The notes: generated by a model not told the origin, from the letters alone. 64,000 nucleotides of DNA from Mycocentrospora acerina (GCA_022701365.1 JAKUHH010000072.1:620001-684000), one strand, 5' to 3'; shown: positions 25,979-36,578, counted from the first letter of the stretch. Numbers and translations are program-made.

Positions 25979-26860
25979 TCACATGTCCATGTACTCTTTC
26001 AAAGGCTGCAAAATCCATCGATTTCTCACCCCTCTAGCTTCATCCGCGAAGAAGTATAATGATATAGCCGCTAACGTCACCAAGCCTGGCAGCAACACCA
26101 TAAGCACCAAATATTGCACCATTCCTCTCCATGCCTTGTCCAAGCTACCTCGCATCGCCCCATCTTCATTGAAAGCCGGAAACTCCTTGTCTGGCACATC
26201 CTTGTCTAAAAATTCACACAGTGGTCTCCATTCTAACTCGGAATCGTCCGCATCAATTTCCAAGAGTTGAGACGCCGGGACAAGGCTGCGCACGGTATTG
26301 TAATGCTTTTCGTACGCAATTCGTGCTTCCCGATCACCGTAGTTATTTCCGTTGTGCACCTCGAAGAGCGAATGTATGAGGCGCATCAGCGGCGCCATTT
26401 TTGTGATGTTCAGGATGCGACAAATGATGAACAGGTGCCATTCATCGAGACACCAAATGCTCTGCTTCATACTAAGTGCCCAGTCTCTGTACTTTCTGTT
26501 GGTAAGGATGACCTTCGCTTCAGGATAAGCTTCGATGAGTTCTTTGGCAAACACAGCGCTGGGAATATCAGCCACGACATCATAGTCGGCCAGCAATTTG
26601 TCGAATTCGGGACGACCATATGGCCGCATATTGCGGGGGCGTTCAGCAGGTGGGAGAAGTGTCGTTTTGATGGCTTCTTCCCAAAGTGCGATTTCTTCAG
26701 GTTTAGCGAGGACTGAGCGCATTTGATGTGGTGTATAGCCCAGGATTCTGAGCGCCGTGGTGATTGACGTTGTTCCCGTGCGGCACATGCCTAGGACGAG
26801 GATACGCATTGGGAGCTTGCGCTCACGCTCATTGCTGTCAATGAGTCGCTGATGAGCCAT
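25979..26860 (-). CDS. Sulfotransferase-like P-loop protein with C-terminal membrane segment
   Basis: Single-exon gene of 293 residues. The N-terminus has a P-loop-like GMCRTGTTSITTAL (about residues 24-37) that matches the Sulfotransfer_4 (PF17784) group, a fungal family usually annotated as a P-loop NTPase or sulfotransferase. Further family features are VVADIPSAVF, EAYPEAKVILTNR and a tryptophan-rich DWALSMKQSIW. Near the C-terminus a hydrophobic stretch of about 25 residues (VLMVLLPGLVTLAAISLYFF) suggests anchoring to a membrane. True sulfotransferases move sulfate from PAPS; whether this group does so is not established. It borders the GST and reductase genes and could modify a product of the RiPP-like locus. 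That link is inferred from proximity only. Confidence 0.8.
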   Translation of the reverse strand: MAHQRLIDSNERERKLPMRILVLGMCRTGTTSITTALRILGYTPHQMRSVLAKPEEIALWEEAIKTTLLPPAERPRNMRPYGRPEFDKLLADYDVVADIPSAVFAKELIEAYPEAKVILTNRKYRDWALSMKQSIWCLDEWHLFIICRILNITKMAPLMRLIHSLFEVHNGNNYGDREARIAYEKHYNTVRSLVPASQLLEIDADDSELEWRPLCEFLDKDVPDKEFPAFNEDGAMRGSLDKAWRGMVQYLVLMVLLPGLVTLAAISLYFFADEARGVRNRWILQPLKEYMDM

Positions 26861-27782
26861 CTGGAATCTGTTGTTGAAGAATTTCCGTCAAATTCGACTA
26901 CGAAGACGACGCGTAGATGAAGAACAGAATTGGAAAAGGAGATGTGGTATTGTGTAAGTCCAAACCTAGACATTAGGCTAGCGGAACTGCAGGGCCGGGG
27001 TTGCGGGCATGGGTTTGACAGTGTAGGATTGCGGGGGAAAATGGTGGCCTTAGACCATTATTTTGCAGCCACAAGGAGCTGCCAATAACACATGCAAAGA
27101 GTGAACAAACGGACGTAGAACGGACAGAGAAAATGCAGGGATGAGAAGATGTGTGTAGCCAATTTCATGCCTGAACCTTTGGCTTAAATACTTACTCCAT
27201 TTTCTACTGAAATGTTTTTTCTGTGTTCAATATAATAGGCGCAGTATCGGCTTGAATGCGATACTGTAGACTTCAGTAGCATTGTGTGGATCAGGATGGC
27301 AAGTCTTTAATTTGCGCGGTCCGGTCTAGAATATTTGGGCTACGTTACAGGTGAATTTCTAACCTTTATAATGCTACCACAGGTACTTAAATATGTGCAA
27401 AATTTTGCCCTATTACCTAAAGCTTCTCGTCGGGAAGCATTCGCATTTCACTCGTCGGGCCATCAGCACCATAAAGAAATCAGGTTCGGGATATTTCCCT
27501 CTCAATTGGCGCAGATAGTTCTCAATCAGTAAATCACCTACTACCGCCACTAATCTAGCATAGAATCGACGCAACAAGGAAATGCGCCTGTAAATCCTTT
27601 AGCCGAGGTAGCGTTGCCTTGAAGGTGCGCTAGCGGCCCTGATCCACGAATGCTGATTCGATAACTGACGTCAAGCGTCCAAACTATGTTCATCATATGT
27701 CATCCTAATAGACATCCACAATTGCCCATTGAAGTTCAATTGCGTTCCTCGACTTCAAGAGGTACAGGTTCTCGTTTACAAC
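26861..27782. promoter_or_regulatory. Divergent spacer between sulfotransferase-like and GST genes
   Basis: A 922-bp region between outward-facing starts, AT-rich from about 27,170. I see no coding signal and no clear factor site. Confidence 0.4.
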
Positions 27783-28553
27783 ATGGTTCTCACAGTTCAT
27801 CACCTCGGGATTTCGCAGAGCGAGCGCATCCTCTTCCTCTGCGAAGAGCTAGCCATCGAGTATAAGATTGTGCATCACATCCGTGATCCCATTACCGCTC
27901 CCCAGTCTCTCAAAAGTGTCCCGGGAAATGACACCGGAAAAGCACCATTTATTGAGGATTCAGAAGCCGGTATCACATTATCCGAAAGCGGCGCCATCTG
28001 CGACTATATTCTCGCAAAGAATGCAGCTGGAGAACTAGGTAGCCAGAACCTAGAGAAGAAATTGGCGAAGACGTACGGTGACAAAGGTTACGTAGATTAC
28101 ATATATTGGTACCATTTTTCCAACGGAACACTGCAATCGCTCATGAACCGGATTACCTTCTTCGAGATTGGACAAATACCCGTCGACAATGTGGCCCAAA
28201 AGTTGACGAATCAAGGCCTGCACGCAACGCTGAAATTTATGGATGAGCGGCTGAAGGATAACAAGTGGCTGGCTGGAGAGGACTTCACTGTTGCAGATAT
28301 CATGACTGTGTACTCACTGACTTCAAAGCGATACTTCGGTCCGCTCATAAATTTCAAAGACTACACGAATATCCTGAGATACCTGAAGGACATTGGCGAG
28401 CGGCCTTCATATCAGAGAGCAATGGAGAAAGGCGACCCCGAAATGCGGTTGTTACTGGGTGCCGAGCCACCTGAGAAAACCCTGATTCAAGTCGGGGGTG
28501 TAGGATCAGATATTTGGAAGAAGAAGAAGAAAGATGAACGAAGCAACATTTAA
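27783..28553 (+). CDS. Glutathione S-transferase
   Basis: Single-exon gene of 256 residues. The N-terminal thioredoxin-like half opens with MVLTVHHLGISQSERILFLCEEL, keeping the Ser of the GSH site, followed by KAPFIED (cis-Pro) and the ESGAICDYIL motif that binds the gamma-glutamyl part of glutathione. The C-terminal half is helical and includes WLAGEDFTVADIM, the conserved N-capping box and Asp. An in-frame ATG 54 bp upstream would add 18 residues that do not fit the fold, so I start at 27783. Cytosolic GSTs of this type conjugate glutathione to electrophiles and are frequent in secondary-metabolite clusters. It sits between a sulfotransferase-like gene and a reductase. Confidence 0.9.
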   Translation: MVLTVHHLGISQSERILFLCEELAIEYKIVHHIRDPITAPQSLKSVPGNDTGKAPFIEDSEAGITLSESGAICDYILAKNAAGELGSQNLEKKLAKTYGDKGYVDYIYWYHFSNGTLQSLMNRITFFEIGQIPVDNVAQKLTNQGLHATLKFMDERLKDNKWLAGEDFTVADIMTVYSLTSKRYFGPLINFKDYTNILRYLKDIGERPSYQRAMEKGDPEMRLLLGAEPPEKTLIQVGGVGSDIWKKKKKDERSNI

Positions 28554-28822
28554 TACATCGGTACCGAGCATTTAAATCAACCACCAACGATGCAGATTGA
28601 GCTACGTCTGCAACATCGATGATAGACATATGTTTTCTTTATTTCGGGGATGAAACTGCCTAGTCTCACATACATTTCACCAACTACAAGTACATCCTAG
28701 TTGTCACATATTTAAAGGTACCGTGAGGTGTGGTGCTTTTTGAACTATTTCTCGAATTAGACAAATAACTTTGAAGTGATGTTTGTATATGCTGAACATT
28801 AACAAACAACTCCCGCGAAAAA

Positions 28823-29836
28823 TTACCAACGACCAAGTCCAATCTGACCAGTGCAAGACCAGTGCTTGTGATTGAGCCTATTGGTTTCTACTTCATCAAC
28901 AATCGCCACAGCCATATCTTCGTTGTAGATCCCGCCCAAAATACCCTGATAAGCCGGGCTATCCGGCTCGTCAACGTGTAAATCGTACTTGCCTGTCCTA
29001 ACACCCTTGTCTCTTAACAACCACGGCGGAGAAAGAAATGACCATGACTTCTCCGTAACGCCCTCATACAAATGTAACGCAACCCGTGAACCAAGAATCA
29101 AACCCTGGATTTCGGGATTAGTAAATATCTTCTTCAGCCGCCCCAGTACAATCCTAGCTACTGGTCGAGTGACCCAAGAAAACCAGCCAGGCTTTTCGAC
29201 AGTATTGCGCGCCCATTTGAAAATGGCAATGATTCTGGCAAATGACTTGGAGCCATGGTCGATAGCCCGGTAGTACATGTAGTCGAGATGCTGGTCTGTC
29301 CATTTGTACCAGGCGCCATATACAAATTCATCCTCATCCGCGAAGAAAGTCCCATCTTTGTGATGTAGCGAGCCAGCACCCCCTTGGACAGTTAGCCAAA
29401 GCCGAGTAAAAGTACATAGAGCCTACTAACCGACAACTATGAAAGGACCTCGATGAGATGACTCGAGGAGCGCCGTCTTAATTTTGCAGTGTGTCTCGAC
29501 AGCATTAAGGTACGCCATGCGTATATCGTCGAGTGGTGGACCATATGCGCAGACAATGGCATCAAATCCGTCTGACATGATCTCTGCGAGATTTTTGGAG
29601 TCATTGTAATTTGCTGCTATCGCGCTATACTCCCCCGCAAGCTTCTGAGCCGACTTCCATTTCGCTGCAGGATTACGGGAGATGCCGACAACGGTATGGC
29701 CTCTTGAAAGTAGCTCCTCGACAATACAGGATCCACATTGGCCTTTGGGGCCAAGAACTAGTACCTTGAGAAGCTTGTGGCTTATCGTATTGGGTTTCAG
29801 CGGCTCTTTACGAGAAGACATTATGAGAGGAGACAA
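28823..29836 (-). CDS. NAD(P)-binding Rossmann reductase (NmrA/SDR-a like)
   Basis: Two exons (29431-29836, 28823-29382), 321 residues with kept phase. The N-terminal dinucleotide motif is LVLGPKGQCGSCIVEELL (GxxGxxG), followed by GHTVVGISRNP and a typical 'FDAIVCAYGPP' strand 4. After the intron comes VVGGAGSLHHKDGTFF, then a Tyr-rich stretch with YMYYRAID where the atypical-SDR YxxxK would lie. The start could be either of two Met codons five residues apart. Proteins of this type (NAD_binding_10/NmrA-like) reduce or isomerise small molecules. A reductase of the related isoflavone-reductase type accompanies the UstY oxidase in the asperipin-2a RiPP cluster, which makes its position here suggestive but not conclusive. 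Confidence 0.82.
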
Positions 29837-30636
29837 TTGGAGAGTCTGAAGGGGGATTGTTGATTTTAGTATCAGTCGTACCTGCGATTAGAGTCATAAG
29901 AATAAAATATAGACCTATAGCATCGGACCTTGATCATAAATCCTTGGACGCAGTTGTACAAGAGTCGGATGCCGACGATTGGGATTTAGCTCTCTAGAAT
30001 TGCCTAAACCGAATGCTTGTTATTAATCTCCTACATAGTAGCGCACGAACATATGATATAATTGACACCCGGGCAGTGCTGGTAATTTGGCACAACTTCA
30101 TGTGTGAAAGTACCAATCTCATTGTCCGATGTCCATTACAACATGTGTGATTGTTTTCGTCACTCTTCTCCAAGAGATAACAGTACAATACCAATTTATT
30201 GTGATCATGAATTTTTCAATCGCAGGGAAAGCAAGGGCAAGGTTGTACAATTGGAACCCGGTTTCTAGAATGCCTACCCCACACTCGGCCCTCCGATCAC
30301 CGTTACTCCGCAAAACATGACGCTTAGCGCAGAGTACAACTATCCACTCCATGATAGCCTAATATCATTCTTATCCCGACGTCAACTCCCGCATCTTCCG
30401 AGGTTAAATACCAGAAGAAAAACCATCAGAAATTAGCCATTCGTTGCGATGAGCTGGAGGATTGACGTATTATTAGAGACATGCATGCCCAAACGTTCTC
30501 GGAAAGGACTTGCAGCAGAGCCAACTAGCCTCGGCCGAGATGCTCCAACCTTTCATCAATCCGTAAACAGCATGAAGAAGAAGTTTGTATATATGTAAAA
30601 CAATGTTCCTCTTACAAGTTCGTCTGCCAACTCATC
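29837..30636. promoter_or_regulatory. Divergent spacer between reductase and S15 hydrolase
   Basis: An 800-bp AT-rich region between outward-facing starts, with no coding signal. Sequence between 30,560 and 30,636 resembles a normal leader of the downstream gene. Confidence 0.4.
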
Positions 30637-32855
30637 ATGGACGACGCGCAATTTCAAGTCGAGCTCGCGCACCAGCGATTGCTAAAAGACCAAGCACTTT
30701 CAAAAACTCTTTATATGAATGGTCTTTCCATTCATAGCAAGAAGGCCCGTTTCCCAGGATTCCATCAGCGCAAGGTGAATTACCATGAAGGTCAGGTGGT
30801 GGAGCCAGGTGCTCTGCCATTGCCGCAAGCGATTGTTCTACACGAGAGTGTGCCCATGCAGGTGCGAGACGGCACGACGCTATACACGGATATATTCCTG
30901 CCCTCACAGTTCCAAGATATTGATGTTGTATCCGCGGAACGAGTACCTGCCATTGTTGCCTGGTAATTGATCTCTCTGAGATGCTAACTAGCCACTTACG
31001 TAGTCAACAGGAGTCCCTACGGCAAGCAAAAAGGAACACAGATACTCGATGATTTCCCCATGCGAGCAGGAGTCCCTAGAAATCACGTCTCCGGGCTGCA
31101 CAAGTTCGAAGGTCCAGATCCCGCCTTCTGGTGTCCAAAGGGCTACGCAGTTGTGAATCCAGATTCGCGTGGAGCGTACACGTCGGAAGGAGACTGCCTG
31201 ATGTTTGGCCACCAAGAGGCGGAAGATGGGGCTGATTTCATCACGTGGTGTTCGAAGCAGCCGTGGTGTAATGGCAAGGTAGTGATGGCGGGGAACAGCT
31301 GGCTTGCTATATCGCAGTGGAGGATTGCCAGTTTACGGCCGGAAGGCCTTGCAGCAATTGCTCCTTGGTAGGTGTGATTGTATGGCCAGAGGAGAGGAAA
31401 TATGTTAATATTCTTTTTTTCTTCAGGGAAGGCTTCCATGATTTCTATCGTAGCAATTTTGCTGGCGGAATCTATCTCCCAGGATTCCACGACCACGTTG
31501 TTCGTAAGTATCCACCTTTGCCAAACAAGGCAGTCAGTCCTGTCACGTCAATCGCAGCAGCCATGATGCTAAAGGAAAAGTGGCTAAGCGTTACACCGAG
31601 GAAAGCATCATAAAATATCATCGCAGCTGACGTTTGCGTGGAAAAAAACTCCATAACCCTGACAAGATCGCTAACACCATTGCGAAAGGAACATTTGCCA
31701 CACAAGGCAAAATAGAAGACATTACCACATACGCCCGCAAAAACGACACAATCGACGCCTACTGGCAGGATAAGATAGCCCACCCAGAGCGCATCAACGT
31801 CCCCGTCTACGCCGTCGCATCATGGACCAACCCGATCCACACCCCTGGCACCTTTGACGCATGGAACCTACTCCCCGACACGACACCCAAATGGCTGCGC
31901 GTCCACAACTCCATGGAATGGCCCGACTTCTACAGCGACAACAGCCAAAAAGACCTCCTCCGCTTCTTCGACCACTTCACCAAGCAGCTCCCCAACTCCT
32001 GGGCCAGCACCCCGCCAGTCCGCCTCAGCATCCTCCACATGGGCATAACCTCGACCCTCGACACCACCAACCGGCCCGAAGCCTCCTTCCCCCTCGCCCG
32101 CACCACCCACACGAAGCTCTTCCTCCAAAGCAACAACACCCTCTCCCCCTCCCCGCAACCCTCCGAATCCCTCCTCTCCTACGAATCCACCTCCACCTCC
32201 ACCTCCACCTCCAGCACCCAAGTCTTCACCCTCACCATGCCCTCCGCCCGCGAAACAACCGGCTACTTCATGGCGCACCTGCTCGTCTCCGCGCCCCAGC
32301 ACACCGACGCAGACGTCTTCGTGCAGCTCGAAAAGCTCTCCCCAGCAGGATACCGCCAGGCGGCGCAGACGGTCGTCCCGCCCAGCCCGCTCGCCCAGCG
32401 TGCCCTGAAGTTCATGCACGACTGGGATGTGCTGCCGGGGGGCACGGGGATGGCGTTTCATCACGGCCCGGAGGGGAGGCTGCGCGCAAGTCATGCGCTG
32501 GGTAGAGACGAGGCGGCGAGCGCGGAGGGGAGACCAGTGTATCTGCATGAGAGGAGGGTGAGGCTGCGGGAGGGGGAGGTCAGGGCCTTGGATGTGCCGA
32601 TGCGGCCCTATGGCATGTTTTGGGAGGTATGTGTTTTGTAACCCCCTAACCCCCTCCCTTTTTTTCCGTGCTGACGTGATGGTGATGATTATGTAGAAAG
32701 GTGAGGTGTTGAGATTGACCGTCAAGGGGAGTGCTGTTGTTCCGTTTGCGATTCCGGGGCTGGAGATGCATGTCACGGATAACAAGGGGTTGCATGTTTT
32801 GCATACGGGTGGGAGGGGCCAGGACAGCTCGTACCTGCTTGTTCCATATGTGTAG
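30637..32855 (+). CDS. CocE/NonD-type hydrolase (peptidase S15 family)
   Basis: Five exons (30637-30962, 31011-31367, 31427-31503, 31689-32626, 32697-32855), 618 residues. The alpha/beta-hydrolase domain has MQVRDGTTLYTDIFLP, PAIVAWSPYGKQKG, GYAVVNPDSRG and the nucleophile elbow GNSWLAISQW. The C-terminal XPP beta-sandwich (PF08530-like) ends in KGLHVLHTGGRGQDSSYLLVP. The third intron (185 bp) is the least certain. I place its acceptor at 31688 because a CTAAC branch lies 13 bases before it and it is the choice that keeps phase through the last two exons. Family members are acyl esterases or X-Pro dipeptidyl aminopeptidases; no signal peptide is visible. The GC- and CACC-rich codon use of exon 4 differs from exons 1-3. 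Confidence 0.85.
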
Positions 32856-33027
32856 ATAGATAGATATATGTGCGTTTGTATGTGTTTGTGTGTATATGTG
32901 AGTGGGGTATCGAGCAGGATGAGAAACGTACACAATTAATTAATCAATCAATCAATCAATGATTCTGGGGAACCAAGACACCCCACAATGAAAAGAAACT
33001 TGTCAAGTGTGTGTAATTAAAAAAAAA

Positions 33028-34130
33028 TCAAACGTCAACTTCTGGCATCGCGTTATCGTTTGCCCACTTCTTGATCCCCTCAAAGTTCCTGCACACGTGC
33101 CTCGACTCGTAGTCAGGCCAGTACCCATCCCTCCCTTCTTGCTTGTGGAATGTGAAGACGTTGACGTCGGAAAGACACATGAGGTTCATGCGTAGAATCT
33201 CTATGCAGTGATCTGAAAAGGGGGCGGAAAGTCAGTAAAAAAAACTTTGTTTGCTAAGCAAGCAGCATGTGTAAGGAGAGGAGAGGAGAGGAAAGGAGTA
33301 GGGCGATGATAGAAACCGCAGGACCAACATACCCAAATGCGCCCTAACCTTTTCAGGCTTATCATTAGTATCGCTCCACCACAGCTTAGTGTAGTACTCT
33401 GGATACGTGCTCATCCTCAGCAGATTCAAGCAGTGCAGCTGGTGGAACACTTCGAGTCCAACGCGGTATCCTGTTTCGCCTGTGCGGGGATCCGTGACCT
33501 TCATCGCATCGGCAGGCTTTTGAAGCTTTGGGAAGTCGGCGGGCGAAATCATTTGGTCGGGTACTGTGCAGTGAGTGAGTCAGTAAGTGGGATGAACAAA
33601 CCACGAGAGCCCTTGGAGTAGGGAAGGGAAACAAAAAAACCCAGGGGGACATACGGTAGGCAATATCCATCCACGCGTTTTCAACATCATCTGTGATGCC
33701 GACGTACTTGGACCCGTTGAGGGGGCTTGCAAGGGAGAATTTAGTTTCTTCATACTCGACGACATGCATTGCTGGAGCTGTAGTTTAAAGCGTGTTAGTT
33801 TTTTTTCGCGGGGACTTGGAGTAGTTTGTTTTGGTGAAGGGGAAAGTACGAACAGAATAGTCCGAATTGATCCATTAGCTTTGCTGCCGAGTGCCCTGAT
33901 GTGTCTCTTTGTGACATGACTGCGCATATCAATGAAAGCATTGATGTTGTAAAGATGAAGAGGTTGAAGAGTGTGAGGTACACCATTGTTCTCCGTTTTT
34001 GCGCAGCTTGTGCCATGTGGTGTGTGTTTAGGAGGGTGGTGTCTTCGTAATCGGATTGGGAGGGTGATGATGGGCGGGCTTGTTTTTCCATGTTGGGCGA
34101 AGCGGAGGCTGAACGTGTTGTGCAGTTCAT
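33028..34130 (-). CDS. UstYa/DUF3328-family oxidase
   Basis: Four exons (33854-34130, 33655-33777, 33333-33563, 33028-33212), 271 residues, phase kept. A cytosolic tail of about 48 residues precedes one membrane segment (VYLTLFNLFIFTTSMLSLIC), a type II topology typical of the family. The luminal domain starts at SPAMHVVEYE and carries both diagnostic motifs: HQLHC in exon 3 and HLDHC split by the last intron. DGYWPDYESRHVCRNFE closes the domain. UstYa-type proteins are copper-dependent oxidases that cyclise or halogenate ribosomal peptides and other metabolites in the secretory pathway (ustiloxin, asperipin, victorin). It is divergently transcribed from a secreted repeat protein with Kex2 sites, the arrangement expected of an enzyme and its peptide substrate. 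Confidence 0.94.
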
Positions 34131-35287
34131 AATGTTTGTTGATGGTGATGGTACGATAATATTAAATTAAAAGTAAGTATCAGTAGAAGACGCGTCGAGT
34201 GTTTGGTATGTTGAACGTGGTTGGCAAAGGTGAGGTTGAATGTCGCAATTGAGACCTGCGCAATAAAATGGGAGCTAAAAGGTAGAAAGTTGTAGATGAG
34301 AAAGAAAACAAGAACCAAGAATGACAAGACAAGCGTTCATGGAAATTGCAGCGACGGCAAGGAAGCAAGGCATCCTCAATATTTCATCAGGCTGCATTCA
34401 GCCGCTCCCCCGCCCATCTGCAACACCACAACTACATCGGCAAGGCTTATGAGACAGAAACTGCAAAGAATGTCAATATCCATTCGGCTAGTCAGTCCGC
34501 TTCCGTGGTGTCGCCTTATACGCTAAGCCAAGACTTGACTCTCAAACTCCTCCACCACTGTTTCATCTTGGCGATACAACAAGCATCTCACACTTGATAC
34601 TCTACTGGAACAACAACGTCAAAAAAACCCGCAATCCACAACCAGCGGAAATAGTGTAACTGGGTTTGGCGGTACGCAGGGCTACGGAACGTTTTAAGGA
34701 TGACATTTCTGGGTCGCAGGGCTATGGACCCAATAAGACTGTCGCTCACGTCTCATCAACTCAGCAGATTCCATGTTTGTTTCCACAGAGGAGGTGGAAG
34801 AAGAGATAGCTATTGGCGAGTTTGAGAAAAGCTGCTCGGCACACTCTTGCGGGCGGCTCGCACTCGGTTGCAGCTGAGATTACGAGGTCCGATTCTTCCA
34901 GAATACTGGCGGAAGTCATCAACTGTAGCCGGATCATTTGCGGAGAGAAGTTGCATCCTGTGCATTTTGTGTTTCCCATCCCTGAGCAATGGAGCGGTGG
35001 CGTAAGGGCTGCTGGGATGACAGATCCACCCATGTTCCGTGGTCAATGCGATGCTGTCACAAGGAGCTGATAATGGCAGGAGTCGATATTGGCAGGTGTC
35101 CAAGTCGTGTCGATGTTGGAGTATCAAGATGGGTTATAAAGTATCCTCTTGTTCCAGCAGTGTTAGTAGCTATCATCAAACGTGCTCATTCATTCTCATC
35201 TCTTTCGGTTCGCTCTCATTCCTTGTCTCTGCTGGCAGACCACCATCCGTTCTTTCTAAATAATTTTACTCTTAAATTATATTCACC
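34131..35287. promoter_or_regulatory. Divergent promoter between UstYa and the repeat precursor
   Basis: A 1,157-bp spacer with a TATAAA at 35135-35140, 148 bp before the precursor start. CGCAGGGCTAYGG occurs twice in direct orientation (34675-34687 and 34715-34727), 40 bp apart. The second copy is framed by the inverted arms GGGTC/GACCC. A pathway-specific factor could bind these; that is inference. Confidence 0.5.
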
Positions 35288-36578
35288 ATGAAGCTCACCG
35301 CAATCACTCTCCTCGCACTGGGTGCGTCGACCTCGGCCTATGTCGTACCGAATAAGCGAGTCGTTACGGCGGAGAAGGCAATGAATGCTGCTCGTATGCC
35401 AGTAAGTCTAAACTTTATCCAGGTTTCAACTGTCATTCCTAATTCCATAAAAGGCAAGCGGCCCAATGCGAGTTGCTCACCTTGTCGACGCTCTCAGGGC
35501 GCGTGATCCTGCTCCCCACCACAAGGGCAAGGGCAAGGCAGCTGCTGCTGGTGCTGGAGGTGCTGGCGCTGGTGCTGGAGGTCTCGCTGCTCTGCTCGGT
35601 GGCAACAACCGCCGCCAAGCTTACGATGTTGAGTACGATGATGCTCACTGGGCTGACCTTCACACTCGTGAGGCCGAGCCCGAGGCTGAAATCGAAGCTC
35701 GTCACCACAAGGGCAAAGGCAAGGCCGCTAAGGCTGCTGCTGGCAAAAACAACCGCCGCCAGGCCTATGACGTCGAGTACGATGATGCTCACTGGGCCGA
35801 CCTGCACACTCGTGAGGCTGAGCCTGAGGTTGAAATCGAGGCTCGCCATCACAAGGGTAAGGGTAAGGCCGCTAAGGCTGCTGCTGGCAAGAACAACCGT
35901 CGCCAGGCCTACGATGTCGAGTACGATGACGCACACTGGGCTGATCTCCACACTCGCGAGGCACTCGAAGCTCGTCACCACAAGGGCAAGGGCAAGGCCG
36001 CTGCTGCTGGCGCTGGAGGTGCTGGCGCCGGTGCTGGAGGTCTAGCTGCTCTTCTCGGCGGAGCCAAGCGAGAGGTTGAGATTGAGGCTCGCCACCACAA
36101 GGGCAAAGGAAAGGCCGCCAAGGCAGCAGCTGGAAAAAACAACCGCCGCCAGGCTTACGACGTTGAGTATGATGACGCACACTGGGCTGACCTGCACACT
36201 CGTGAGGCAGTGGCAGAGGCAGTGGCAGAGGCTGGAATTGAAGCCCGCCACCACAAGGGCAAGGGCAAGGCAGCTGCTGCTGGAGGTGCTGGTGCCGGTG
36301 CCGGTGCTGGAGGCCTTGCTGCTCTTCTCGGTGGAGCTAACAAGCGAGAAGTTGAGATTGAGGCCCGCCACCACAAGGGCAAGGGCAAGGCTGCTGCTGC
36401 TGGAGGTGCTGGTGCCGGTGCCGGTGCTGGAGGTCTAGCTGCTCTCCTCGGCGGAGCCAAGCGAGCGGTTGAGATTGAGGCCCGCCACCACAAGGGCAAG
36501 GGCAAGGCTGCTGCTGCTGGAGCTGGAGGTGCTGGCGCCGGCGCTGGAGGTCTCGCTGCGCTGCTCGGCGGTAACTAG
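35288..36578 (+). CDS. Secreted Kex2-processed repeat protein; candidate RiPP precursor
   Basis: Two exons (35288-35401, 35454-36578), 412 residues. A 17-residue signal peptide is followed by a short pro-region with KR at residues 23-24. Then come eight units beginning HHKGKGK. Five have a long Gly/Ala tail ending GGLAALLGG; three have a short tail AAKAAAGKNN. Four units are followed by RR and an aromatic, acidic segment QAYDVEYDDAHWADLHTR (starting at residues 93, 141, 189 and 271); three others end in KR. Dibasic sites fall at 23, 91, 139, 187, 243, 269, 335 and 374. Acidic dipeptide ladders (EAEPEAEIEA, EVEIEA) precede most HHKGKGK units, like the Ste13 spacers of yeast alpha-factor. There are no cysteines. 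With UstYa next door I call it a dikaritin-like precursor. A repellent-type cell-wall peptide precursor is the main alternative. Confidence 0.85.
35616..36209 (+). repeat. Tandem 144-bp coding repeat of the precursor
   Basis: The aromatic segment is encoded four times (starts 35616, 35760, 35904 and 36150). The first three are spaced exactly 144 bp (48 codons) apart. The copies are identical in protein and differ only at a few third-codon positions, pointing to recent duplication or ongoing gene conversion. Confidence 0.85.

Noticed and set aside
31868..32935. A 355-codon minus-strand frame and a plus +1 frame over the S15 hydrolase exon 4
   Set aside because: They are low-complexity shadows of a GC-rich exon; the hydrolase frame keeps phase with its flanking exons.
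35473..36505. Leu/Arg-rich frames overlapping the repeat precursor on both strands
   Set aside because: Repetitive coding DNA opens all frames. Only the frame starting at 35288 has a signal peptide and ordered dibasic sites.
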